Source: Chitinophaga sp. 180180018-3
GTDB lineage: Bacteria > Bacteroidota > Bacteroidia > Chitinophagales > Chitinophagaceae
Reading direction: 5' to 3'
Assembly: GCF_037893185.1 (NCBI RefSeq)
Contig: NZ_CP140772.1
Location: 8,067,987 to 8,131,986 of the forward strand
Length of the DNA stretch: 64,000 nucleotides
Part shown: piece after piece, positions 8,336 through 17,415 of the stretch
Numbering within the stretch: position 1 is the first letter of the stretch
Layout of the letters: every line of letters begins with the position of its first letter
Notes under the pieces: model-generated
The model's database searches: none
Told to the model about the DNA's origin: nothing
The model's input: the letters and a program-made list of their open reading frames with translations, nothing else
Position numbers and translations under genes: made by a program

Positions 8336-10738
8336 TTATTTATTCTGATCCCGCTCTTTGTTGAGGATCTCAAAAATTTGTTCGATTCGTTCTCCGTTTT
8401 CATCCACGAGTGTGATGGTGTGTTTCCCTACAGCAGGGTGCAGTGCCATTTGGTGAAACTCGACCGTAGTACCGATAAAGTTATTATCGAGATGCCAGAA
8501 TATTTTAGCCGCGCTGTTGCGATGAGTGGCTGTAAATATCGTCTGGCCTGGCTTTCCGTCGATTTCAATCGGTACAAATATCCGGGCATTGGGCCTTGGA
8601 TAGATCAGCTCCATGGGGGCTTTATCCTGTCCGAGTGAGGCGAGGCAGTCTGGTTTATAAGGAGGCAGCGGCTTGTAGGAGTTTTTGCCGCGGTAATAAA
8701 ATTCCTGAGACGGTGGCAGAATGAACCAGGACCGGTGCTGCATGAACTGTGGCGACTCACAGCTTTCAGTTACCCGCCACTGCCCGGTTCTGTCGAGATG
8801 GATCAATTGATGATAAGGGCACACACCGGCTCTGATGCCGGCGAGAGGAACCAATATCGAATCTTTTTCTTCACATAGTTCCGTAGCGCGGAAGCCACTT
8901 TTACGGCATACCTCAATCTTTGTGAGTTTGGAGTAAGGTGTATTGAACCAGCCGCCAGTGCGAAGCAGCCGGAATACATCGAACATGATGGGTGCGGCTG
9001 TTGCCACACCAAGCAGGCCCGGACGGCCTTCACCGTCGGCGTTACCCACCCATACCCCTACTACATATTGCGGGGTGAGGCCGATGGCCCATCCATCGCG
9101 GAAGCCGAAGCTGGTACCTGTTTTCCAGGCAATGCGCTGGGAAGAGGAGAATTGCTGCCATAGCAGTTCTTCTCCTGGGCGCATTACTTCTGTCATGGCT
9201 TCAAATGCGTACCAGATGGAGCCTGCATCGAGGATTCCATCTTTGCTCAGGCCATGGCCGGAGGGGCGTTGTATATTGAGCCGGTAGTTAGCCGGATGGA
9301 TATCTGCAGGGTTGTATTTGCCGTTATATTGATCCAGGTGAATCAGCGTGCGGGCAAGGCTGGCATACATGCCGCACATTTCCCAGAGCGTGGTTTCACC
9401 GCCGCCGAGGATCAGGGAAAGTCCGTAATGGTCCGCAGGCCTGTTCAGCGTAGTGATGCCAAGCTTCTGAAGCAGGGTATGGAAGCGTTCGTACCTGTAC
9501 TGTTGAAGCATGCGTACTGCGGGGATATTGAGCGACCGGGCAAGCGCACGGGAAGCAGGTACAGCGCCATCGTAGCCGAGATCGAAGTTCTGGGGCGAGT
9601 ATCCGGCTATCTGCGTAGGGATATCCGGGATGAGTGTGTTGGGAAGGATCAACCCGTCGTTGAGCATGGCGGCATATAATATGGGTTTCAGCGTGCTGCC
9701 CGGGCTTCTTCGCGCCTGTATGATATCGACATGACTTTCCAGTTCGGGATCCGAAGGATTATAGATATTTCCGACATACGCCAATGTATTGCCGGTTTCT
9801 ACATCCAGTACCAATACGGCGGCATTGTTAATAGCGTTTGCCTTATAAATGTTATGATATCTTTCAGCGATAGCGGTAGCGTTTCGCTGAAGATCCGCTA
9901 CAACAGTGCTTTTGATTCTGGTGAGGCCTGAAGGGTGCTGCAGGTAGTCGCGGCGAAACAGATCCAGCAGATGCGGTGCATCCTGTGGCAGCGGCATCGG
10001 CTGATTGGGTAGTGGCTCCAGCTTTGAAAGCTGGCAGGTAATACTATCGATCGTATGCTGATGATACAGCCTGTCAAGCAGCTGATTACGTTTATTCATT
10101 AACGTTACCCTGTTTCTTCCCGGATGTACAAGTGCAGGGCTATTGGGTAATACAGCCAGTGCCGCCATTTCTCCCCACGACAGCAAATCGGCTCTGCGGC
10201 CGTAATACCTCCAGGCAGCTGCTTCGAGGCCAACCACGTTGCCACCGAAAGGAGCATTGGCCGCGTAAAGGGCGATGATCTTTTTCTTGGAGGCGGCGAA
10301 TTCCAGCCTGGTGGCCAGTACTGCTTCTACTATTTTCTGCCAGAAATTGCGTGGCTGGTTACGGGAGAGCCGGATTACCTGCATGGTAAGTGTACTGCCT
10401 CCACTCACAACTTTTCTGCCGCGGATATTCTGTCTTACTGCTCTGCTGAGCGCCAACGGATCAATGCCCCAGTGGTAGAAAAAACGTTTGTCTTCATAGG
10501 CAACAATGCACTTCGCAAATTTCTCCGGAACATGCGGATTATAAGGAAACCGCCATTGGCCATCCGGGGCTATACTGGCATTCAACAGATCGCCGTTGCT
10601 GTCTTCCAGTACATAGGAAGTAGCTGCGGTGAAAAGTTGTCTGGGTAAACAAAAATAATAGGCGATAAGAAGTATAGTTATAGCAGTCAGCCACCACTTT
10701 TTCCTAAGGCACCATTGTTTGAATGTATCTAGCTTCAT
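8336..10738 (-). CDS. pbpC: Penicillin-binding protein 1C
   Basis: 800 residues. One transmembrane anchor lies at about 15-33. The glycosyltransferase (GT51) domain shows EDKRFFYHWGIDPLALSRA and GGSTLTMQVIRL. The transpeptidase domain has the SxxK motif STLK in RSPGSTLKPI, the SxN motif in RSLNIPA and the KTG motif in WKTGTSFGFRDG. A C-terminal BiPBP-type domain follows (about 700-790). It polymerises and crosslinks peptidoglycan in the periplasm. In many bacteria pbpC follows the alpha-2-macroglobulin gene directly, giving a defence and cell wall repair pair; here an opposing toxin-antitoxin pair lies between them. Confidence 0.95.
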   Translation of the reverse strand: MKLDTFKQWCLRKKWWLTAITILLIAYYFCLPRQLFTAATSYVLEDSNGDLLNASIAPDGQWRFPYNPHVPEKFAKCIVAYEDKRFFYHWGIDPLALSRAVRQNIRGRKVVSGGSTLTMQVIRLSRNQPRNFWQKIVEAVLATRLEFAASKKKIIALYAANAPFGGNVVGLEAAAWRYYGRRADLLSWGEMAALAVLPNSPALVHPGRNRVTLMNKRNQLLDRLYHQHTIDSITCQLSKLEPLPNQPMPLPQDAPHLLDLFRRDYLQHPSGLTRIKSTVVADLQRNATAIAERYHNIYKANAINNAAVLVLDVETGNTLAYVGNIYNPSDPELESHVDIIQARRSPGSTLKPILYAAMLNDGLILPNTLIPDIPTQIAGYSPQNFDLGYDGAVPASRALARSLNIPAVRMLQQYRYERFHTLLQKLGITTLNRPADHYGLSLILGGGETTLWEMCGMYASLARTLIHLDQYNGKYNPADIHPANYRLNIQRPSGHGLSKDGILDAGSIWYAFEAMTEVMRPGEELLWQQFSSSQRIAWKTGTSFGFRDGWAIGLTPQYVVGVWVGNADGEGRPGLLGVATAAPIMFDVFRLLRTGGWFNTPYSKLTKIEVCRKSGFRATELCEEKDSILVPLAGIRAGVCPYHQLIHLDRTGQWRVTESCESPQFMQHRSWFILPPSQEFYYRGKNSYKPLPPYKPDCLASLGQDKAPMELIYPRPNARIFVPIEIDGKPGQTIFTATHRNSAAKIFWHLDNNFIGTTVEFHQMALHPAVGKHTITLVDENGERIEQIFEILNKERDQNK

Positions 10739-10923
10739 CAGGGAGATCCGGAATAACTTTTATGCGGTCAAAGATAGCGTTAACTTATTGTTTTGAGTTG
10801 TTCATTGGCAGAATAATGGTTGCAGTGCGTAATGAATGAGAATGGATATGGTGGGTAATTGTTTTGGGGGTTCTTTTGCAGGATAGTTTTTTCATCATGT
10901 TAATCTATAAAAAATCAAAGGTT

Positions 10924-11352
10924 ATGAGAAATCAATTTACAGAAATTGTAAAGCTTATCCGGCAAACATTGTCAACTGAGAAATTATTATTTATTGATAA
11001 CCAGGGGAATATAATTGTGCCATCATTGATGGCACAATTTGCAGATATCCGCAATGCTATTTCAGCAAGGATAGCGCAATCTTCGGAGAACAGGTTACAA
11101 TTTTGTAACTTTATATCAAATAGTTGGTTTATGGATATTCTTATTGATTTCGATGGCATTAATGATTCTTCTAAAAAAGAATGGTTACTCCAGACCCTGA
11201 AACTAATGGGAATTCGTTTTCAGGAAATAGAAAAGCCTCAAACTCAGGAAGAGTACAACCAGGAGCTGGAGGAAGGAGAAGAAGAAATCCTGAAGGGCAA
11301 CTTTGTTACCCATGAACAACTACTCAAACGGATGACAAAAAAATGGAAATAA
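10924..11352 (+). CDS. Putative antitoxin of a ParE/RelE module, with an unusual N-terminal extension
   Basis: 142 residues from the ATG at 10924; the frame is open 60 bases further upstream but begins with a poor sequence. The C-terminal 45 residues (EEYNQELEEGEEEILKGNF, then VTHEQLLKRM) look like the toxin-wrapping tail of antitoxins paired with RelE/ParE toxins. The first 95 residues form a separate, hydrophobic-patterned region I do not recognise. It overlaps the toxin gene by 10 bases, typical for an antitoxin-first operon. Function is inferred from position and tail. It is transcribed against its neighbours pbpC and A2M. Confidence 0.7.
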   Translation: MRNQFTEIVKLIRQTLSTEKLLFIDNQGNIIVPSLMAQFADIRNAISARIAQSSENRLQFCNFISNSWFMDILIDFDGINDSSKKEWLLQTLKLMGIRFQEIEKPQTQEEYNQELEEGEEEILKGNFVTHEQLLKRMTKKWK

Positions 11353-11633
11353 TATGGACCCTCAAAGCCGTAGCACAATTAGAGAAGGTCATTGATTATA
11401 TCCAACAGGATTCTCCCATGGGTGCCCAAAAAATATATTTAATAATTGTTGACCTTGTAGAAAAAGCGGCCCAACAACCGGAAAGATTTCCTGTTGATAA
11501 ATACAAAGAGAACAATGACGGAAGCTGGCGGGCTTTTGAAAAATATCATTATAGAGTCTCCTACCGTATTACGCAAACTGCTATTCATATCGTTCGTATT
11601 CGCCATACCAGCCAGTCTCCTTTGCAATATTAA
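11343..11633 (+). CDS. RelE/ParE-family toxin
   Basis: 96 residues with the compact RelE/ParE fold pattern: IIWTLKAVAQLEKVIDYIQQ at the N-terminus, PERFPVDKYKENNDGSWRAF in the middle, and the ending YRVSYRITQTAIHIVRIRHTSQSPLQY. The Arg-His pair in IRHTSQSP matches the toxin active or binding region of this superfamily. ParE members poison gyrase and RelE members cut mRNA; the sequence does not let me choose. It overlaps the antitoxin by 10 bases and is followed by a hairpin. Confidence 0.85.
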   Translation: MEIIWTLKAVAQLEKVIDYIQQDSPMGAQKIYLIIVDLVEKAAQQPERFPVDKYKENNDGSWRAFEKYHYRVSYRITQTAIHIVRIRHTSQSPLQY

Positions 11634-11660
11634 CAGATCTAAGCATACCATGCTATTAAC

Positions 11661-11701
11661 AAAATGCAGCGAAGATTACCAGTAAATCTCCGCTGCATTT
11701 T
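11661..11701. terminator. Hairpin between toxin and A2M genes (repeat-family core)
   Basis: 17-base arms 11661-11677 and 11685-11701 pair with one mismatch around the loop ACCAGTA. The arm reads AAAATGCAGCGAAGATT. It lies between the convergent toxin (+) and A2M (-) genes, a typical place for a two-way terminator. Its core GCAGCGAAGATT matches the core of the other long hairpins in this window. Confidence 0.75.
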
Positions 11702-11723
11702 GCTAAAAGCTGATTGTTAATAA

Positions 11724-14700
11724 CTACTTCACCACTTCCACCCATCTGCCAGGCTGAAACGCACGTATCGTATTATCATACATCGCTTCACAAGACACCG
11801 CAGGCAGGTAATACCGCCCCAGATACGCTGCATTCAGCAATACATTGTAGGTACGTTTCTTATTCTCTTCTACATTGAAATAAGTATACACCCTGTCGTC
11901 ACGTATGTCCATATACGTAGCAGGCGATGAATGGAACGCGCTGTCGTTGCCCATCAGGCGGGTGTTGAGTATTTCCCAGCCAGACGGGAAGATCTGCGAC
12001 AATGCCATCTGTTCATAGTAACCACGTTTTCCGGGATTGGTAATGGTAACAGTAGCCATGAAATCGGTGCCCTGTTTGAGGGTAGCCGGATCCACAGGTT
12101 TGCCCTCACGGGTGCTGTAGCTGATCTGTAATCCGAGTATTTCAGGATTGTTGCTGGCAACTGGCTCCTGGCCTGCCTCCGGTTGTCCCTGAAGTATGAG
12201 GCGTACATACAGCACATTTTGACCGTTATTCTGGATGTTGATATTACCACCGCTTCCGTTGAAGGTAACAGGGATCTGTGTTACGAATGATTGTCCGCTT
12301 ACATTTCCTTTCACGCCATTCAATGTGTAGCTGAAGCTCATCTTGCTGCCGCCTTTGTTGTTACCGCAGTATTTGGCAATAGCGATAAGAGAATAGGCGG
12401 TCGTTTGTGTGCTGTACCACTGATCGCCCTGCGAGAGTTGCGCGGCAATCTGTTTCACCATTTCGTTGGCGCGTGTCCGTTGTCCGAGTATGGTCAGTGT
12501 TTCGAGTATCATGGCTCTGTCGCGCAAATCGGAGCCAAAGGTACCACTCAGCTGATTGTATGCTTTTACTTCTGTAGGAAGATTTTGTACCAGGGAGTTA
12601 GCCACTTCCGGTTGGCCAGCCAGTTTGTAAGCTGCTGCCAGTCGCCATTTAGCGGGTACAGAAAGGTATTTGAATTCCTTGAGCCTGTTCATGGCGCCCA
12701 GTTCCGGCGATTTAGCCAACGCCAGCAGGTACAGGCGGTAAGCCTGGGTCAGGTCGCTGCCGTAGAAGTTAAGTGTGCCTGGCGCCCAGGAACCTGCTTT
12801 ATTCCGCTGGTATTTCTTCCATTGATCCAATAATCCGGGAGGTAACGTATAGCCCTGTGCCTGTGCTTCCACGAGGAAGTTACCGGCATAGTTGGTACCC
12901 CACTCATCGGCGTTACCTTCTCCGGGCCAGTAGCTGAAGCCACCGTCTGAGGTCTGGAAGCTCTTCAGACGATTGATACCGGCTTTAACATTGCGATCGA
13001 TATCTGCCAGCTGGCTTTCTTTCAGATCCATCAGCTGGTTCAATACCAGTTGCGGGAACACGCCTGAAGTGGTTTGTTCTATACAGCCATGCGGATAAGA
13101 AATGAGGAAGTTGAGGCGTTTGGCCAGGTTTAACGATGGGATGGTGGATACTTCCAGCGTTCCTGTGTTGGTACCTGCCATGCCTACCGGACTAAAGGCC
13201 GATTGCCAGTTCCTGTTTCCTTCCAGTGTATTTTCTATGATGTTGGTGATAACCGGGTTAGGATTGCGAACATTCAGTTCTATATTCTCTTCTGCTTTTT
13301 CTGCTCCGCTGCTGGCGACCACTTTAATTTTAGCTACACCTGTTTGTGGTTTTACCTTTACGTCAAAGTATACCAGTTGTTCGCCTGGTTGTGAGAAGGT
13401 AACCGTTTTGGTTTGTTCTCCTACCACTTCCAGTAGCGGGCTGGTACTGAGTGTGACGCTGGCGCTGCGGATATTGGGTTCAAGGCCGAATACGGTAACC
13501 GGTAATTGTATGGTTTCTGTTGGACCTAATACACGTGGTGCCGTAGTCAGCAACATCAATGGTTTCTTTACTGCCACTGTTTTTTCTACGGAACCATATG
13601 CGCCCTCCTGGCCGGCTACTACCATGGCTTTTACTGATCCGATATAAGGCGGCAGTTTGAATTTATGCGTTTGCTTCTGCCCTGATTTCAGGTAGAATGG
13701 CCCCATGAATTTCACCACCGGTTTGAAGCGGTTGGCTTTGGCTGCGCCTGCATTCCGGTTCAGGCCTTCGTCACCACCTATGCTCAGGATGCGATCCATA
13801 TCGGCGCCCCAGGCGCCTATTACGTAGTCGAAAAGATCCCAGGTTTTTACGCCTAATGCCTCCCTTGCATAGAAGGAGCTATGCGGATCAGGCGTCTTGA
13901 AGCGGGTCAGATCCAGCAGGCCTTCATCTACGATGGCGACGGTATAAGTCATTGCTTTACCGTTGCTTTCGCTTACGGTAAGACTGGCTTCTGTTTCGGG
14001 TTTCAGCTTATCAGCCATCGTAATCACCGGTTTCAGTATTGTGCCCGGATCTTCGATGGAGATAGGGATGGTACCATACATGCGGATCGGAAGATCGTTG
14101 AGCGTTTGCGCATGAGGTTGAAGCAAACTAACGTTGACGTATATATTAGGCGCCATGTTCTTCTCTGCCTTGAAGCGGAAGGTAGTCTGCCCCTGTTTGG
14201 TGGTAATCCAGTAAGATTTCAGAATCCTGCTGCCCGATTCAATACTGATCAGGCCCCGGCCACCTTCGCTGCTGGGGATAGTGAGATTGATGTCGTCTCC
14301 TGTTTTATAGGTTTGTTTATCAGAAGTGAATACCAGCATGGCTGCTTCGGCAGGGTTTTCTTTCTGCATACGCTCTGCCCATCCCGGCCAGTCTACATAT
14401 ACCGCCTTTCCGGCTGTATGTCCGCTCTGCAGGTCTTTTACACGGATCAGATAGCGGCCCCAGTCCGGAGAATTGATCCGGAGGTTCCATTTACCTTTAC
14501 CGTCCTGCAGGGTAACGGTTTCCTTGCTCAGCATCTGGTTGTAGCTGTCTTGCGTGAAATTGGAGAATTCATCTCCTTCACCTTCATCCCACCACCATCT
14601 CCACCGGATCTTGTACAACTCTACCTGCACGTCGCGGGTGCCGCGGGTGAGATTGCCATTGTCGTCTACATCTACCAAATCAATACTATGTGCCTGATCT

Positions 14701-17306
14701 GTCAGTAACATACCGGTAGTCCGGTCGCCGGTGGGAAGCCGCAAGCCAACATAAGAGGTGAACGGATTGTAAGGCATAGAAAAATGAGCTATGCTGAAAT
14801 CTCCACCCGGTTCAAATACTTTTACTTCGAAATTCGCTTTCAGTTGCCCGGGGGCCAGTTTACCCAGCTGTATATCAGCATTCACCGGTGCCGCACCATT
14901 ATCGTTCAGCGGACCATCGAAGATGGTTTTGTTTTCTGCTTCGAAATGGGTTACCGGATCATCGAATGAATAGCCCTGGAAGTTTTTGAAACCGGTTTGC
15001 TGTGCAGTCAATGATACATCCACTTTGGCTTTCAGATGTTGGGCTGTAGCGCCAAACAGCCACATAGCGGAAAGGGTGCCACTGGTATTTCCTTTCGACA
15101 GTGTCTGAGAAGTACCGAAGTCCATTTTGATCTTCAGACGGTTGGGTTTTACCGTTTCTATGCGCACATTCTTCTGGAAGGTGGCGCCGCCTACTTTAAC
15201 TTTGGCTACCCAGTTACCGGTAGGGTCGTCCGGGTTAGTAGCAGTAGTGAAGCTGTAGAAACCGTTCATTCCCTGATGCTGGTTAATGCGTTTATACAGC
15301 TGTCCTTTCGGGTTAAATAACTCCAGTGAAACCGGGTGATCCGCTGGCAGTTTTTGTGCTTTATCTTCCAGTATAAAAGTCAGGTAGATGGAATCGCCAG
15401 GCCGCCACACGCCACGTTCTCCGTAGAGGAAGCCTTTGATACCATTTTGTATTTCTTCTCCTTTAACATCGAAGCGGCTTAATGGTAGCGAGCTGCCGTC
15501 GTCGAGTTTGAGATAGCCTCTTTCATTTTCCCGTTTAGCGATAAGCAGGTAAGGCTTGCGTTTCAGCTCAAAGCTGGCGAGCCCTTCCCCATCGCTTTTA
15601 GTTTTATAGATCACCTGGTTCTGATAATCCAGCAGCTCCAGTTCTACGCCTATCATCGGTTTGGTATCCCGTATATCCGTTACCGCTACGAGCATGCTGT
15701 TGTCGTTACCACGTTTGGCAATCAGACCGATGTTGGAAGAAATGATATTGCGCGAAGCCCACTTGTCTTTGCTGTAGTAGGAATTTGAGCAGGCATCATT
15801 ACGTTGATCCCAGTTGTAACCGAACGGGTAGTAGCTGTCGTAACGCTGCCAGAAAGCGTCGTCTTCATCGATTTTATCGTTTCCGTAATATTCTCCGTCG
15901 TCGTCTCCTGCATATCTTCTATCCTCATCCTTGCTGGTGCTGTCGGCGGTACAGGCGGTGAGCGCATAGGCCTTCCGGAAGCCAATGGTAACACGGTAAA
16001 TAGCGCCGGGCTCAGTTCGGAGTAGTTTGTCAAGATCCAGGAAGAAACGATTTTTCTTATGCAGGTTCACAGATTTATCTGTATCGAGGCGGATGGTTTT
16101 TTCCACAACAGGTTTCGCCACTCTTCTCAATTCCTGGTTTCCATCGAGGTTATTCTGCTGAAGGTATTGCGGTACATTGTTTTCGTAAATTTTGATAATG
16201 GAGACGTCTACCGCATTGAGGTTCACCGCTTCAAACGGCATAACGAGTTTATTGCTCTGAGGCAGAATCACGCCTTTGCCGGGAATGCTGACAGAAGGCA
16301 TGGTATTCTCGAAATTGACGTTGGCGCTGAAGGCTTTTCCGAGACGTTTGTCGGTAATGTTAATAACGCCTTCGTTTACAATCACATTGTAATTACCTTC
16401 GAGCCGGAGCGGGGCATACACTTTTACTTCGCTGCCATCAATGGTGTAGCGCAGATCGCTTTGTCCTCCGATACCTATCAGGCCTTCCAATGTTTGCGCC
16501 GCACTTACAGGATCAGAGAACTGAACCAGCAGGTGCTGTTCCGGATCCGACATGGCTTTCACATCCAGTACTTTGAAGTCGCCTACAGCGGGTACTTCGA
16601 TGGTTTTCTTGCCGGCGTTATCCACTTTGAGTGAAGCGCCGTTCCAGGTCAGTTCCAGGTTACGGGCAGTATTTCCACGCTCTATATTGGCAATGGTAAA
16701 GCGGGAAGTTTTCTCAGCGGCATTGTGTTGCCAGGTGACTGGCAGATTTTTGCCGGCGTATTGAGCAGATAATATTTTTTCAATGGATTGAGGTGCTTCT
16801 GCATCGGCGGTATAAATCACACCAGTAAAGGTCATGCGGTCCAGCGTGCTGTTGGAGCTGGCTTTCAGGCCGTTATCTTCCAGTGAAAAAGAAGGTTTGA
16901 TGACTTTAAACTGGAAATCGAACGACTTGAGATCTTTCGGAACATCCAGTATTTTTCCCAGTTTAAAGGATGCATCGTAGGTTTTGCCGGGTTGCAGGTT
17001 TTCATCCGGTCTGAATTCGATGGTAGTGGCATCTACCCAGTAGGCTTTTCCTTTTACGGAAGGGGAAAAATCGAATACCTCTTTCTCGAGTGGCTCATTC
17101 TGGGTATGAGTCACGTTGGTTTGAGAAGTGAGGTGAACACGGATGGCGCTTTGTTTGGAAATGATACCGGCAGTGTAGGATTCAATATACCTGGCAAATT
17201 CCGGGTTCATTTCTTTACGCGTGGTGCGGCAACCACAAATTACAATGAGGGCAGCGAGGACACAAGACAATGCTGCTACAACACTAAATCGTTTTGTTGG
17301 GTGCAT
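11724..17306 (-). CDS. Bacterial alpha-2-macroglobulin family lipoprotein
   Basis: 1860 residues. A lipoprotein signal ends at Cys26 (LIVICGC), so it should sit in the periplasm. The tandem macroglobulin domains start near residue 50, and an Asp/Tyr-rich insert (about 455-515) carries DEDRRYAGDDDGEYYG. The thioester motif CIEQ is present in SYPHGCIEQTT, with Cys1408; it lets the protein trap attacking proteases covalently. The alpha-alpha toroid domain (GGFSYWPG region) follows, then the receptor-binding-like C-terminus. It is the partner of PbpC in envelope defence. Length and motif are normal and the reading frame is intact. Confidence 0.94.
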   Translation of the reverse strand: MHPTKRFSVVAALSCVLAALIVICGCRTTRKEMNPEFARYIESYTAGIISKQSAIRVHLTSQTNVTHTQNEPLEKEVFDFSPSVKGKAYWVDATTIEFRPDENLQPGKTYDASFKLGKILDVPKDLKSFDFQFKVIKPSFSLEDNGLKASSNSTLDRMTFTGVIYTADAEAPQSIEKILSAQYAGKNLPVTWQHNAAEKTSRFTIANIERGNTARNLELTWNGASLKVDNAGKKTIEVPAVGDFKVLDVKAMSDPEQHLLVQFSDPVSAAQTLEGLIGIGGQSDLRYTIDGSEVKVYAPLRLEGNYNVIVNEGVINITDKRLGKAFSANVNFENTMPSVSIPGKGVILPQSNKLVMPFEAVNLNAVDVSIIKIYENNVPQYLQQNNLDGNQELRRVAKPVVEKTIRLDTDKSVNLHKKNRFFLDLDKLLRTEPGAIYRVTIGFRKAYALTACTADSTSKDEDRRYAGDDDGEYYGNDKIDEDDAFWQRYDSYYPFGYNWDQRNDACSNSYYSKDKWASRNIISSNIGLIAKRGNDNSMLVAVTDIRDTKPMIGVELELLDYQNQVIYKTKSDGEGLASFELKRKPYLLIAKRENERGYLKLDDGSSLPLSRFDVKGEEIQNGIKGFLYGERGVWRPGDSIYLTFILEDKAQKLPADHPVSLELFNPKGQLYKRINQHQGMNGFYSFTTATNPDDPTGNWVAKVKVGGATFQKNVRIETVKPNRLKIKMDFGTSQTLSKGNTSGTLSAMWLFGATAQHLKAKVDVSLTAQQTGFKNFQGYSFDDPVTHFEAENKTIFDGPLNDNGAAPVNADIQLGKLAPGQLKANFEVKVFEPGGDFSIAHFSMPYNPFTSYVGLRLPTGDRTTGMLLTDQAHSIDLVDVDDNGNLTRGTRDVQVELYKIRWRWWWDEGEGDEFSNFTQDSYNQMLSKETVTLQDGKGKWNLRINSPDWGRYLIRVKDLQSGHTAGKAVYVDWPGWAERMQKENPAEAAMLVFTSDKQTYKTGDDINLTIPSSEGGRGLISIESGSRILKSYWITTKQGQTTFRFKAEKNMAPNIYVNVSLLQPHAQTLNDLPIRMYGTIPISIEDPGTILKPVITMADKLKPETEASLTVSESNGKAMTYTVAIVDEGLLDLTRFKTPDPHSSFYAREALGVKTWDLFDYVIGAWGADMDRILSIGGDEGLNRNAGAAKANRFKPVVKFMGPFYLKSGQKQTHKFKLPPYIGSVKAMVVAGQEGAYGSVEKTVAVKKPLMLLTTAPRVLGPTETIQLPVTVFGLEPNIRSASVTLSTSPLLEVVGEQTKTVTFSQPGEQLVYFDVKVKPQTGVAKIKVVASSGAEKAEENIELNVRNPNPVITNIIENTLEGNRNWQSAFSPVGMAGTNTGTLEVSTIPSLNLAKRLNFLISYPHGCIEQTTSGVFPQLVLNQLMDLKESQLADIDRNVKAGINRLKSFQTSDGGFSYWPGEGNADEWGTNYAGNFLVEAQAQGYTLPPGLLDQWKKYQRNKAGSWAPGTLNFYGSDLTQAYRLYLLALAKSPELGAMNRLKEFKYLSVPAKWRLAAAYKLAGQPEVANSLVQNLPTEVKAYNQLSGTFGSDLRDRAMILETLTILGQRTRANEMVKQIAAQLSQGDQWYSTQTTAYSLIAIAKYCGNNKGGSKMSFSYTLNGVKGNVSGQSFVTQIPVTFNGSGGNINIQNNGQNVLYVRLILQGQPEAGQEPVASNNPEILGLQISYSTREGKPVDPATLKQGTDFMATVTITNPGKRGYYEQMALSQIFPSGWEILNTRLMGNDSAFHSSPATYMDIRDDRVYTYFNVEENKKRTYNVLLNAAYLGRYYLPAVSCEAMYDNTIRAFQPGRWVEVVK

Positions 17307-17355
17307 CAGGTAAGCAGATTAGGGTGATAACTAGGTGCGAATGTCGGGAATTTTC

Positions 17356-17380
17356 CTTACCCGGTCTAATCCCGGGTAAG
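17356..17380 (-). terminator. Intrinsic terminator after the ModF-like ABC gene
   Basis: A 9-bp stem CTTACCCGG / CCGGGTAAG with a 7-base loop is flanked by TTTTC on one side and GAAAAAA on the other. It lies 36 bases past the stop of the minus-strand ABC gene and before the A2M start, so the two are separate transcripts. Confidence 0.75.
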
Positions 17381-17415
17381 AAAAAATCGTTACTGTTGCA
17401 CCAGTCAGCCGCTTT

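Noticed and set aside
13881..14708. 275-residue open frame on the plus strand inside the A2M gene
   Set aside because: It lies wholly antisense to a gene with clear domains and has no start context or recognised motif. The same holds for other long antisense frames at 4689-5465, 28868-29677 and 46880-47605.
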